A stretch of 8,756 nucleotides of DNA from positions 1 to 8,756 of the forward strand of contig JANWXA010000074.1 in assembly GCA_025055465.1 (NCBI GenBank), read 5' to 3'. Shown in pieces: positions 1 to 6,983 of this stretch (its first letter is position 1; each line of letters opens with the position of its first letter). The notes below the pieces were generated by a model. The model saw nothing but the letters and a program-made list of their open reading frames with translations. It made no database searches and was not told where the DNA came from. Made by a program: the position numbers and the translations under genes. This stretch comes from Candidatus Kapaibacterium sp. Lineage in GTDB: Bacteria; Bacteroidota; Ignavibacteria; Kapaibacteriales; HRBIN21.

Positions 1-707
1 GAGGGTGTGGGCGGCACGATCTCCGTAATGGACAGCCGCGTCGGCAGCCCCGCTGCAGGGGTGCTCGTCACAAGGATGTTGTCCACGCGCAACTGCGGGC
101 GCGTTCCCGTTGCCGGCGGCACGTAGTAGTACTTCCACCGAAGCTGTACCACAGGTTGATTCTCCACGGCTGCCGGTAGCGTAATCGGGCCAAACGTCTG
201 CGAATGCCCCGCCGTCTGACTGGCCACGTACTCCACTGGCTGGCCACCGACGAGGACGTCGGTGAAGCTACCCGTCGTGCTGATCCGGTACTGCAGCCGA
301 ATCCGGTATTCGCGCGCCCCCGTCGCTACTGTGCCACCGGTCCAGGTCACCTGGATATTGACCCGCCCCGTCGTGCTCAGCGCCAAGACCGCTGCACCAA
401 GGTTGCCGCTGGTAGCAGTGTTGAGAAACGAAAAGCCATCGGCCCCAAGACCGTTGATACGCGTTCCGCTGGTAAGGTTGTATGCCCCCGTGTAATCGGC
501 CGCCATCTCGTCGGCGAGCTGGGGATCTTGGATGTTCGTCCGATGAAAGATCATGTTCGGCGGGTACGTCCCCGCTGGGTTGGTGGCAGCCCACTCCGTC
601 AGGCTGTAGTGACCAGATGACAGGTCGAACGGGGTCGGATTGGATTGCGCCGCTACTTGGAGGCTGAGACAAATGCAGAGCATCCATGCGGTCACAGTCG
701 TTCTCAT
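1..707 (-). CDS. Exported beta-sandwich protein, N-terminal part (C-terminus beyond window)
   Basis: Reading from the ATG at 705-707, the frame stays open for 235 codons to the window edge, so only the N-terminal part is present. Residues 1-20 form a signal peptide: MRTT, a hydrophobic stretch around WMLCICLSL, and an A-A cleavage site before Q21. The mature part starts NPTPFDLSSGHYSLTEW and is rich in Thr, Gly, Ser and Tyr with alternating hydrophobic residues, as in an all-beta extracellular domain. It ends with RPQLRVDN around residues 205-212. From about residue 221 (PTRLSITEIVPPTP) a second beta-type module seems to begin. Proteins with this opening are familiar from Bacteroidota/Chlorobi exported proteins that carry a C-terminal type IX sorting domain; that tail would lie outside the window, so the route is inference. 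An AGGAG motif lies two bases before the ATG, closer than usual. No enzyme motif is seen, and the function is unknown. Confidence 0.72.
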   Translation of the reverse strand, partial: MRTTVTAWMLCICLSLQVAAQSNPTPFDLSSGHYSLTEWAATNPAGTYPPNMIFHRTNIQDPQLADEMAADYTGAYNLTSGTRINGLGADGFSFLNTATSGNLGAAVLALSTTGRVNIQVTWTGGTVATGAREYRIRLQYRISTTGSFTDVLVGGQPVEYVASQTAGHSQTFGPITLPAAVENQPVVQLRWKYYYVPPATGTRPQLRVDNILVTSTPAAGLPTRLSITEIVPPTP

Positions 708-749
708 GGCTCCTGGTAGCAGTACATGTCACATACTCCAGACCAGCGG

Positions 750-757
750 CAAAAATA
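750..757 (-). promoter_or_regulatory. Candidate promoter -7 element (TATTTTTG) for the exported-protein gene
   Basis: The minus strand reads TATTTTTG here, a full match to the Bacteroidota primary-sigma -7 consensus TAnnTTTG. It lies 42 bases before the ATG at 707, which would give a leader of roughly 35-40 bases that contains the AGGAG motif. No convincing TTTG at the expected -33 position was found. It sits in the 101-base gap after pyrB, which otherwise shows only a CTGCCGGCAG palindrome at 781-790. Confidence 0.35.
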
Positions 758-808
758 CCAGGCTTCGACCCCATCACACCCTGCCGGCAGTGCAACGGAA
801 CGATAACG

Positions 809-1735
809 TCACCCGCCGCCCAGGAGGAGTGACAGCACCGCCATGCGGATGGCTACACCATGCGGGACCTGCTGCCGGATATGAGAGTTCGCTCCCAACG
901 CCACTTCAGGCACCAGCTCCACACCGTAGTTCACTGGACCGGGGTGTAGGATCCGCACGGCGGGGTTCCATGTCACGACCTGCTCGGTAATGCCGAAGAA
1001 GCGGTGGTACTCCTCTGAGCTCGCCACCAGCCCGCTCTCCATCCGCTCTCGCTGGAGCCGGAGCACGTTGAGGACGTCGGCCCACTTTACAGCTTCGCGC
1101 AAGTTCCAAAACACTCGAACTCCCCAGACCTGTTCCGCGTTCTGGGGAAGCAATGTCGCCGGACCGCAGACGGCGACTTCGGCTCCAGAAAGCCGCAACA
1201 GAGCGATGTTGGAGCGGGCAACCCGACTATGAAGCACGTCCCCAACGATACATACCCGCAATCCTTGCAGCCTTCCGAAATACTTCCAGAGCGTGAAGCC
1301 GTCCAGAAGGGCCTGTGTAGGATGCTCATGCTGCCCGTCACCCGCATTAATGATGCTGCAGGCGAGGAAGCGCCGCAGCAGCCAAGGGACTCCCGAAGCT
1401 CGATGGCGGATTACCAGAGCATCAATCCCCATGGCCTCCAGCGTCTGCACCGTATCGAACAATGACTCCCCCTTGGCTAAGCTGCTGGCTGCTGCTTGAA
1501 ACGAGACAACATCTGCCGAGAGACGTCTCGCCGCCAACTCAAAGCTTACCCGCGTTCGAGTGGAAGGCTCAAAGAAAGCCAGCACCACAGTCTTCCCGCG
1601 TAGGTCTGGTAGGCGATGTTGCGCAGAGCGACAGTACGGTAGGTATGCCTCTGCACGGTGGAAGATGAGTTCAATCTCCTCCCGCGTCAGCTCGGAGATC
1701 CCCAGTAGGTGGTGCTGTCGCAGGCCGGGCGCCAT
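809..1735 (-). CDS. pyrB: Aspartate carbamoyltransferase, catalytic chain
   Basis: PyrB condenses carbamoyl phosphate with aspartate to give N-carbamoylaspartate, the committed step of cytosolic pyrimidine synthesis. From the chosen ATG (1733-1735) the product has 308 residues, the usual length. The carbamoyl-phosphate loop FEPSTRTRVSFE is at residues 55-66. S84 and K88 match the loop that a neighbouring subunit lends to the active site. R110-H111, H138-P-T-Q, GDVLHSRVARSN (165-176) and the LRLQRER segment (225-231, with R226 and Q228) are all present. The HPGP motif is followed by N-Y-G (269-271), where many family members have N-R-G. The frame stays open upstream to 1891, but those 52 codons (MLWDREMALVG...) lack family similarity, whereas residues 8-20 align with the usual start. 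There is no Shine-Dalgarno sequence; a TATTTTTG box ends 8 bases before the A of the ATG. No pyrI, pyrC or pyrR is adjacent. Confidence 0.95.
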   Translation of the reverse strand: MAPGLRQHHLLGISELTREEIELIFHRAEAYLPYCRSAQHRLPDLRGKTVVLAFFEPSTRTRVSFELAARRLSADVVSFQAAASSLAKGESLFDTVQTLEAMGIDALVIRHRASGVPWLLRRFLACSIINAGDGQHEHPTQALLDGFTLWKYFGRLQGLRVCIVGDVLHSRVARSNIALLRLSGAEVAVCGPATLLPQNAEQVWGVRVFWNLREAVKWADVLNVLRLQRERMESGLVASSEEYHRFFGITEQVVTWNPAVRILHPGPVNYGVELVPEVALGANSHIRQQVPHGVAIRMAVLSLLLGGG

Positions 1736-1742
1736 AACATTA

Positions 1743-1750
1743 CAAAAATA
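1743..1750 (-). promoter_or_regulatory. Candidate promoter -7 element (TATTTTTG) for pyrB
   Basis: The minus strand reads TATTTTTG, then seven bases (TAATGTT), then the pyrB ATG. If this is a Bacteroidota-type -7 box, transcription would start at or within a few bases of the start codon, which fits the absence of a ribosome binding site. The same octamer precedes the gene at 1-707. No clear -33 element was seen. Confidence 0.4.
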
Positions 1751-1930
1751 CTGCTGAGCCCTGTTCCACCTCGACAGCCGGTTACGAAAGTCCCCGCGAC
1801 ATCTGGGCCACACACCAACATCGTATCTCCCACACCTTCGAGCAACGAGCATTGCAGCCCCCACTAAGGCCATCTCCCGATCCCACAGCACCCCACACTT
1901 GTGGCTCCCAAGTCGCGCGTGTCATCAGGA

Positions 1931-1962
1931 CAAAAAAACGCCCGCTCTCTAAGAGCGGGCGG
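1931..1962 (-). terminator. Rho-independent terminator after the HU gene
   Basis: On the minus strand GCCCGCTCT pairs perfectly with AGAGCGGGC across a three-base loop (TAG), followed by G and seven T. The 9-bp stem occupies 1940-1948 and 1952-1960, and the T-tract is 1932-1938. It begins 27 bases after the HU stop codon and separates that gene from pyrB. The T-tract is oriented for minus-strand transcripts only. Confidence 0.92.
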
Positions 1963-1987
1963 CATACCCCAATACGCCCAAGAGCAC

Positions 1988-2311
1988 TTATTTCTTTTTT
2001 CCCCCCGGCCTCACGGCAGGCTTCGTCATCTTCTTCTGCCCACCGACCATATCCCTCAGGGTTTTTCCGGGGGTAAACTTCGGCACCTTGCGCGCCGGGA
2101 TGGTAATGCGGGCACCCGTTCTCGGGTTACGCCCTCTCCGGGATGACCGCTGTTGCACGGCAAAGGTCCCGAAGCCCACCAACGAAACCGACTCACCTTT
2201 AGCGAGTGCCTCAGACACAGTATCCACAACGCCCTTGAGCGCCTTCTCGGCAACCGCCTTGGATAGACCGGCCTTTTGAGCGATCGCCGCAACTAACCCA
2301 GCCTTGTTCAT
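1988..2311 (-). CDS. HU-family nucleoid DNA-binding protein with a short basic tail
   Basis: This 107-residue protein starts MNKAGLVAAIAQKAGLSK, the usual HU start. It has the two N-terminal helices (3-39), the core VGFGTFAV (45-52), and the DNA-binding arm RRGRNPRTG (58-66), whose proline (P63) intercalates in the minor groove in this family. IPARKVPKFTPGKTLRDMV (71-89) closes the standard fold. HU proteins are usually about 90 residues. Here an extra tail of about 18 residues (90-107) follows, rich in Lys, Gly and Pro and ending GGKKK. HU dimers bend and compact DNA with little sequence preference. The gene is monocistronic: 302 bases lie upstream and a strong terminator lies downstream. 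A weak GGGGTGG ribosome-site candidate sits five bases before the ATG. HU and IHF subunits cannot be told apart with certainty here, so no symbol is given. Confidence 0.95.
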   Translation of the reverse strand: MNKAGLVAAIAQKAGLSKAVAEKALKGVVDTVSEALAKGESVSLVGFGTFAVQQRSSRRGRNPRTGARITIPARKVPKFTPGKTLRDMVGGQKKMTKPAVRPGGKKK

Positions 2312-2336
2312 GGAACCACCCCATTATTTGTGGTAC

Positions 2337-2342
2337 AATATA
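2337..2342 (-). promoter_or_regulatory. Candidate -10 box (TATATT) for the HU gene
   Basis: The minus strand reads TATATT 25 bases before the HU start codon, inside the most AT-rich part of the gap. This would give a short leader of about 15-20 bases containing GGGGTGG. No good -35 or -33 partner at the right distance was found, so the call rests on the -10 match and its position alone. Confidence 0.3.
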
Positions 2343-2555
2343 CCCAAACGACATCACTAAAATACAACAAATCCAACAGAGATGCAACACCTAGATGCCT
2401 GCAAATGGCTTCCTGGCAGGCTCTTTGTGACCCCACCACCTCCAAATAGTGCGGAAATACTTGCATAGGCACCTTGCTGCACCCCCCATCCCTTATTCCT
2501 ACTCACTCACCAACACTGTTTCAGGGGGCAATTCAGCGTTCCAGACACGCCTTGA

Positions 2556-2601
2556 CGTTCCCCTTCCAAATGGGGAGAACGAAACCACCGGAGGGGGGTT
2601 T
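2556..2601 (-). terminator. Tandem hairpins after the OmpA-type gene, possible weak terminator
   Basis: The first hairpin (2582-2601) starts 12 bases past the stop codon. On the minus strand AAACC-C-CC pairs with GG-T-GGTTT, with one mismatch and a four-base loop; the following bases are only moderately T-rich (TTTCGTTCT). The second (2556-2581) pairs CGTTC...CCC with GGG...GAACG, with a one-base bulge, and has no T-tract. Termination or 3'-end protection is plausible. Neither is a textbook intrinsic terminator. Confidence 0.35.
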
Positions 2602-2613
2602 ATGAATACAGCC

Positions 2614-4710
2614 TTACTCCACTGGGCTCAACAGTTCAATGAGCACGGTCCGGCTGTATGCTCGCCCTTCGGGAAGATCATTGGGATAGAGCAGAATATC
2701 ATTCCCGATCGCGCGGACCTCCGGCTCTTTACCCCTGATCCCCAGAGCCTGCCAAACAGCGCGGCAGCGCTGCTCGGAAAGCCGCTTGTTATATACGGGA
2801 TCGCCCGTCCGGTCTGTGTAACCGCTTATGATTACGCGAGTCCTTGGTAGAAGGCGCTGACGGATCAAGGGGAGAAGACGACGGTGGTCTTTGGTCAACG
2901 TGGCCTTATCGTACTCGAAAAGCATAAGCGCAAAGCGCTCACGCCGTTCATCCCCTACCCGTTCAGCACGCTTCTGCCGGAGGCTCAACCGACGAAACGA
3001 CAACGATGCCTGGGCTGTGCTCTCGGTGCCAAGAACATCCCAGACCTGTAGATTTGCTTGTATTATACTGTCCCCACGCACAAGAAGCTCAGGGCGTACT
3101 CGGAAGGCCGTTTCCAATGGCGGAACACCCTCCCCCTGACGGGAGTAGAGTACCTCCCCACCGTGGGTCACCGCAAGTTGCCATCGAGCCAACGTCGTTT
3201 CTGCCTGCACAGCGCTGCGCAGATAGAGCATAGCAGGTGTTGCTACATAGCCTACCTCAGCCAGGAAAAGAGGAGCCAATATTTCCGGGAGGTTGGCCGA
3301 GAGTTCCACGCGCTGATTTTCTTCCCTCCCATCGGGCACTTCAGGGTTGGAAGGCACTTCTGGCAATAGACGTGCCCGGACTTGTACACGTCGTGGCTCT
3401 ATGTTCCAGACACGCACGAAGTAATCCCGCACCGCTTCCGCCCGGCGACGCGCCAGCCCCACATTGTTGAATTCCACTCCCACGTTGTTTACACAGCCCG
3501 TAATAGTAAGCTCAGCTGCAGGAAACCGTTGGAGACGCTTGCCTACAACGTTGAGCAAGTGGTAATACACTTGCAATGTGTTTATTGGCAACCGGTGCTC
3601 GTCAAATCCCTCTGCCTCCTGTGGCGTGAGAAGGCGCATTCGCGTTTGCTCCAATTCTGCTGATCCCTCGGGGAAAAAGATGTAGGGCAAGAGGGGAAGA
3701 GCTTCCTCTTGTTCCAGTTCTTCTACGACCAATGCCGAGGCATCAGGCAGAGCAAGGTCAACCTTCGGTAAGAGGATGGGGGGCTTTGGTACCCGTCGGT
3801 GCCAGGTTTCCTTTACCGTTGTTCGATACCACGCTCTGCCCTCGGCCATGAGTGTATCCGTCCGCCGGTGACGGCTATGCAAGACAACCGTTTCCTGAGT
3901 CAGTCCGATTATAGCAACCGTGGTAGTATCCCGAAGGTACACTGTGTCTCGCAACGGTTCCAGTGGGGGGTAAACCGTATAGAGGACCGTTGCTCCGAAG
4001 CGTAACGCCGAAGGTTTCCACGAAACACTGCTGAGGTTGTTTAGGAAAATAGCGTAGTGGAGGGTCGGGACCAGTTCCCAAGCTTGTCCAACTGGAAGCG
4101 AGTAGCCCACTGCAAAGCTTGCCCCCAGCAGGGCTAAAGGTGTATTGGGTATGGTGCCTTCGTACTCATTACGCCGTCGACTTCCCTCCACGGCAAATAC
4201 GAAGCCTTCAGGCACCACGAGCTGCTCATGCTGGCGGAAATATCGCTGCAGTAATACTCCCAGTGTAAGCCCCAGACGCGCCGTAAACCGGCCAAAGAAG
4301 CGTGAGCTGATCCCAAGATCGGCTGCTATCGCACCCAGAAGCGCCTGCAGGGTATGTTCCACCTCTGCCGCCCGTACAACTGTATCCCCCTGCGCGCCAA
4401 TGAGCGCTACATTGCCTATACGCTCTTGCTTCCAGAGATCGCCAGACAGGGTCCAGTACCCTAATTGTCCGGACAGCCATGCATACGGAAGCCAGGGGGC
4501 CTCCGCCAAAAGACTTACGGCTACACCCGTTCCACGCCCTCCATCGAATCCAGGACAGCAACTGGGGATTCCTGGCAATTGCTGGAATTGTGCTGAGTAC
4601 AAGTTCGCTCCGTAGCCACTCATAATGCCCCACCGCATGACTGGCTGGGTGGGCTGCGCAACGGCACCGATTACCCCCCAGAGGCAGACACAGCTATACC
4701 ATACCCACAT
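2614..4710 (-). CDS. Outer-membrane beta-barrel protein with two OmpA-like periplasmic domains
   Basis: This 698-residue product has a signal peptide (1-18, AVA before Q19). Residues 25-250 look like an outer-membrane barrel: alternating short strands, a GIMSGYGANLYSAQF start and a SCCPGFDGG motif (50-58), seen in PorT-like proteins of Bacteroidota/Chlorobi. After a charged linker comes a first OmpA-like domain (341-470, PYIFFPEGSAEL to NQRVEL). A beta-rich Ig-like spacer follows (about 485-572). A second OmpA-like domain ends the protein (594-694, FALMLFEYDKATL... SGYTDRTG... NKRLSEQRCRAV). OmpA domains bind the diaminopimelate of peptidoglycan through a conserved Asp and Arg. Domain 2 keeps both (D633, R648). 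In domain 1 the Asp position is Asn (CVNNVG, about N409), while the Arg remains. The ATG has a good AAGGAG site (4719-4724), eight bases away. The gene follows the sensor gene by 50 bases; a TATTTTCG box at 4742-4749 could give it its own promoter. Likely role: anchoring the outer membrane to the wall; a sensory part is speculation. Confidence 0.88.
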   Translation of the reverse strand: MWVWYSCVCLWGVIGAVAQPTQPVMRWGIMSGYGANLYSAQFQQLPGIPSCCPGFDGGRGTGVAVSLLAEAPWLPYAWLSGQLGYWTLSGDLWKQERIGNVALIGAQGDTVVRAAEVEHTLQALLGAIAADLGISSRFFGRFTARLGLTLGVLLQRYFRQHEQLVVPEGFVFAVEGSRRRNEYEGTIPNTPLALLGASFAVGYSLPVGQAWELVPTLHYAIFLNNLSSVSWKPSALRFGATVLYTVYPPLEPLRDTVYLRDTTTVAIIGLTQETVVLHSRHRRTDTLMAEGRAWYRTTVKETWHRRVPKPPILLPKVDLALPDASALVVEELEQEEALPLLPYIFFPEGSAELEQTRMRLLTPQEAEGFDEHRLPINTLQVYYHLLNVVGKRLQRFPAAELTITGCVNNVGVEFNNVGLARRRAEAVRDYFVRVWNIEPRRVQVRARLLPEVPSNPEVPDGREENQRVELSANLPEILAPLFLAEVGYVATPAMLYLRSAVQAETTLARWQLAVTHGGEVLYSRQGEGVPPLETAFRVRPELLVRGDSIIQANLQVWDVLGTESTAQASLSFRRLSLRQKRAERVGDERRERFALMLFEYDKATLTKDHRRLLPLIRQRLLPRTRVIISGYTDRTGDPVYNKRLSEQRCRAVWQALGIRGKEPEVRAIGNDILLYPNDLPEGRAYSRTVLIELLSPVE

Positions 4711-4760
4711 GGTGGGAGCTCCTTGGCAGCCACGAACAAAGCGAAAATAGAACTTTCCTA

Positions 4761-6983
4761 CTATCGGGGTGCCGAAGAAGGTAAGCCGTATGGCTCAGCG
4801 CGCTGTATCGGCAGAGTGAAAATGATAACGAACGTTCCATCCAGACACTCTGCTCGCATTGCGCTGCGAAGGCGTCGAAGGACCGCCTGTGCCAGAAGGA
4901 GTGAAAACGTTCCTTGGCTATCATCCATGGTCAGCGCCTCGAAAGGCTGAAATTCCGTTACCAAGGTAGCAGCCCGACATAGCGCCTCCGATGCCGGAGC
5001 ACTTATGCTCCACTCGGAGCCTTCTTCGTAAGGAGCAAGGTCTATGTGCAGAGATATCTCTTCACACTCACCGCTTTCCGCTATCCCCCTGAGAAGGGAG
5101 CGGAGTGCTTTTTGCAACAACTCCTTCTCCGCCAACACACGCGCATCTTCAGGTAGTGAGGGTAAATGAAGACGGAAACCTTCCCCCTCTGCCCATGCAG
5201 CCAGCTCTGCAAGAAAGGGCCCCAGTAAAACAGGATGGCGGGCAATTGGCGTTGCAGCAGCTATTTCGGGGGTCTCTGCTACAAGGCCCAAGAGGTGCTC
5301 GACGCTCTCCTGAACTGCATCAGCGTAGCTCTGAAGCTCCTCCTCCGAATCATACTGCCGCTGGGCGATAAGCTCAACAAATCCCATCAAGCCAGTCAAT
5401 CCATTCCGAAGTCGAAAGCTAAGTCGGTTGAGGAACTCTGATTTAAACTCGCTTGCTTCCAGCGCCCACTGTTCCGCCAGCAGCAACCGGCGCTGGACTA
5501 GCTCTTGCCGGTGTTGCAGCTCCTTCTGCGTAGTAATGTCCCGTCCGATTGCATAAATAACCCCATCGTGTTGAGAAAGCGTCAGGCTCCAGCCAACCCA
5601 CCGCTGTTCTCCTGAACGAGTCTGCATAAGAAGCTCTACAGCAACAGCCTCCTCGTCCGGAGCAGAAAGGAGCATCTGACGGAATTTGCCCCGCTGTGCA
5701 GGTACAACCCACTCGTCAACTGCCCGTCCAGAAAGCTCCTCAGGAGCGTAGCCCAAGATTGCTCGGAGGGCAGGGTTTGCGGTGCGCCACCGCCCATCCA
5801 GTTCCCAGACAGCGATAATATCGTGCGATGCTTCCAAAATGCGCCGCTGTGCCTTCGTCATCCGGTTGGCCAAACCCACAGCCCGTGCCCGTGTTGTCAC
5901 CAGAGAGAGCACGAACCCAAAGCCAACGGTAGCGATAATGATCCCACTCCCCAGCACTAACCACGGTAGCCATCGCTGGTACATTCCTTCGAACTGTGGC
6001 ACTGTGGCAAAGTGAAACCGCCACGCCCTATCTCCAATCCGAAGCTCCCGCTGTGTAGTAAGTGTCGGAACATAAGCAGTTGTTATAGTCAGCCTATTCG
6101 GAGATTCAACAATCCGGATTTGATGAACTGTGCCATCGGGAGCTAACTGGGAATCAAAGGCCTCAAAAACGATGAGAGAGTCTGTCGGCGCCGGAGTTAT
6201 AAGAGCCTGCTGAAAAAAGCGATCACCGACAACTTCCACTACCACAATCCCTTCCACGAAGTGCTCGCCAACTCGCAACTGAGTAAACGGATGGGGCTGT
6301 TCCCGATACAGTGGCGCGATCAAAGCAAAGCCCCAAACTGTGTCTGGATCCGTACGCAGCGCCATCCATGGTGTTGTGGTCGGAGCACCAGTGGAGCACG
6401 CCCGATCAATAGCAGTGTACCACGTAGAGTGAGCAGCGGCGTTCCAACCTACACGCTGGGGAGCGGTTTCTACCGGGACCACATACAAGAGCGGAAACAG
6501 ATAGGGGCCCGTGATGGCAGGAAAGATCTGGTAATCCCAGTAACGTTCCGAGCGAGCATAGTGCGTATACTCCCATACATAACGGTTCTCTATGCACGGG
6601 GCATATCCGATCGAGAGCACGGCAGGATTGCTCCGTGCCGGCACCGTAGCGTAGAGCTCGAAGACATCGCGAACCACCTGCACAAAGCTGCCATAAAGTC
6701 CCTGAACGGAGTGCAACACTTGTTCATACTGACGAGCCTGCCTCTCTATACGGCTCAAGACCGAAGAAACCGCACGTTCGAACAAAGCCTCTTGCTCGGC
6801 CCGAATTTGCAGGCGTACCAGCCACCACAATGCTATCGTCACCGCAAGAAGAAGGGCAAAGACAACAAAGGCTGGATAGGTCACCCGCACTTGCCAGACC
6901 CGGATCCTCCGAGAATCGCTCTGGGCAAACAGCTCCTCGTAAAGCTGCGCCTTGTGCACCATTTTCCGCTCGGTGATGGACAC
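4761..6983 (-). CDS. CHASE-PAS membrane sensor with degenerate histidine-kinase module (pseudokinase)
   Basis: The 740-residue product has a transmembrane helix at about 36-58 and a periplasmic CHASE domain at about 78-300 (QYEQVLHSVQGLYGSF, VLSIGYAP, WGFALIAPLY, HFVEGIVVVEV). A second helix lies at 338-362, then a PAS domain at about 376-490 (ILEASHDIIAVWELDG, NPALRAILGYAPEELSGR, IYAIGRDIT). A kinase-like region runs from 510 to 727. The dimerisation helix is clear (EFLNRLSFRLRNGLTGLMGF, 516-535), but F523 replaces the phospho-acceptor His, and the usual Thr-Pro is N527-G528. In the ATPase-like part the N box (NLLxNAxK) reads SLLRGIAE, no DxGxG box is found, and the G2 box reads GTFSLLLA; only FQPF (678-681) and DGTFVIIFTLP persist. 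Autophosphorylation is therefore unlikely. It starts with GTG directly after an in-frame stop; ATG at 6962 is an alternative. It lies 32 bases after queC and 50 before the OmpA-type gene. No response regulator is adjacent. Confidence 0.88.
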   Translation of the reverse strand: MSITERKMVHKAQLYEELFAQSDSRRIRVWQVRVTYPAFVVFALLLAVTIALWWLVRLQIRAEQEALFERAVSSVLSRIERQARQYEQVLHSVQGLYGSFVQVVRDVFELYATVPARSNPAVLSIGYAPCIENRYVWEYTHYARSERYWDYQIFPAITGPYLFPLLYVVPVETAPQRVGWNAAAHSTWYTAIDRACSTGAPTTTPWMALRTDPDTVWGFALIAPLYREQPHPFTQLRVGEHFVEGIVVVEVVGDRFFQQALITPAPTDSLIVFEAFDSQLAPDGTVHQIRIVESPNRLTITTAYVPTLTTQRELRIGDRAWRFHFATVPQFEGMYQRWLPWLVLGSGIIIATVGFGFVLSLVTTRARAVGLANRMTKAQRRILEASHDIIAVWELDGRWRTANPALRAILGYAPEELSGRAVDEWVVPAQRGKFRQMLLSAPDEEAVAVELLMQTRSGEQRWVGWSLTLSQHDGVIYAIGRDITTQKELQHRQELVQRRLLLAEQWALEASEFKSEFLNRLSFRLRNGLTGLMGFVELIAQRQYDSEEELQSYADAVQESVEHLLGLVAETPEIAAATPIARHPVLLGPFLAELAAWAEGEGFRLHLPSLPEDARVLAEKELLQKALRSLLRGIAESGECEEISLHIDLAPYEEGSEWSISAPASEALCRAATLVTEFQPFEALTMDDSQGTFSLLLAQAVLRRLRSAMRAECLDGTFVIIFTLPIQRAEPYGLPSSAPR

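Larger units (their letters stand above)
2312..2613 (-). other. Intergenic region between the OmpA-type gene and HU
   Basis: This 302-base stretch has no convincing gene. Its high end holds the hairpins that follow the OmpA-type gene (listed separately). Its low end holds the HU promoter region, with a TATATT box at 2337-2342. Between them is an AT/GC-mixed stretch with C-rich runs and an inverted repeat, GCCTGC/GCAGGC, at 2397-2402 and 2416-2421. A 32-codon minus-strand frame (2391-2489) has no recognisable features. No tRNA or known riboswitch fold was seen. Confidence 0.6.

Noticed and set aside
268..795. A 175-codon minus-strand open frame overlapping the exported-protein gene
   Set aside because: It is a shifted frame of the true gene. 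The frame starting at 707 has a signal peptide, regular beta-type composition and no stop to the window edge; this one has Cys/Arg/His-rich, shadow-like composition.
1736..1891. N-terminal extension of PyrB by 52 codons
   Set aside because: The frame is open, but the residues show no family similarity and the 308-residue form already has the full standard length. A promoter-like box lies inside the extension.
2397..2421. Inverted repeat GCCTGC/GCAGGC followed by TCTTTG on the plus strand, as a terminator
   Set aside because: The loop is 13 bases, the T-tract is poor, and no plus-strand gene ends there.
2391..2489. A 32-codon minus-strand small open frame between the OmpA-type gene and HU
   Set aside because: It has an ATG after AAGGG, but the product (MGGAARCLCKYF...) shows no signal, membrane segment or known motif; expected by chance in a gap of this size.
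4145..4615. A 156-codon plus-strand open frame antisense to the OmpA-type gene
   Set aside because: Its low-complexity Ser/Arg/Pro-rich composition and full overlap with a strong gene mark it as a shadow.
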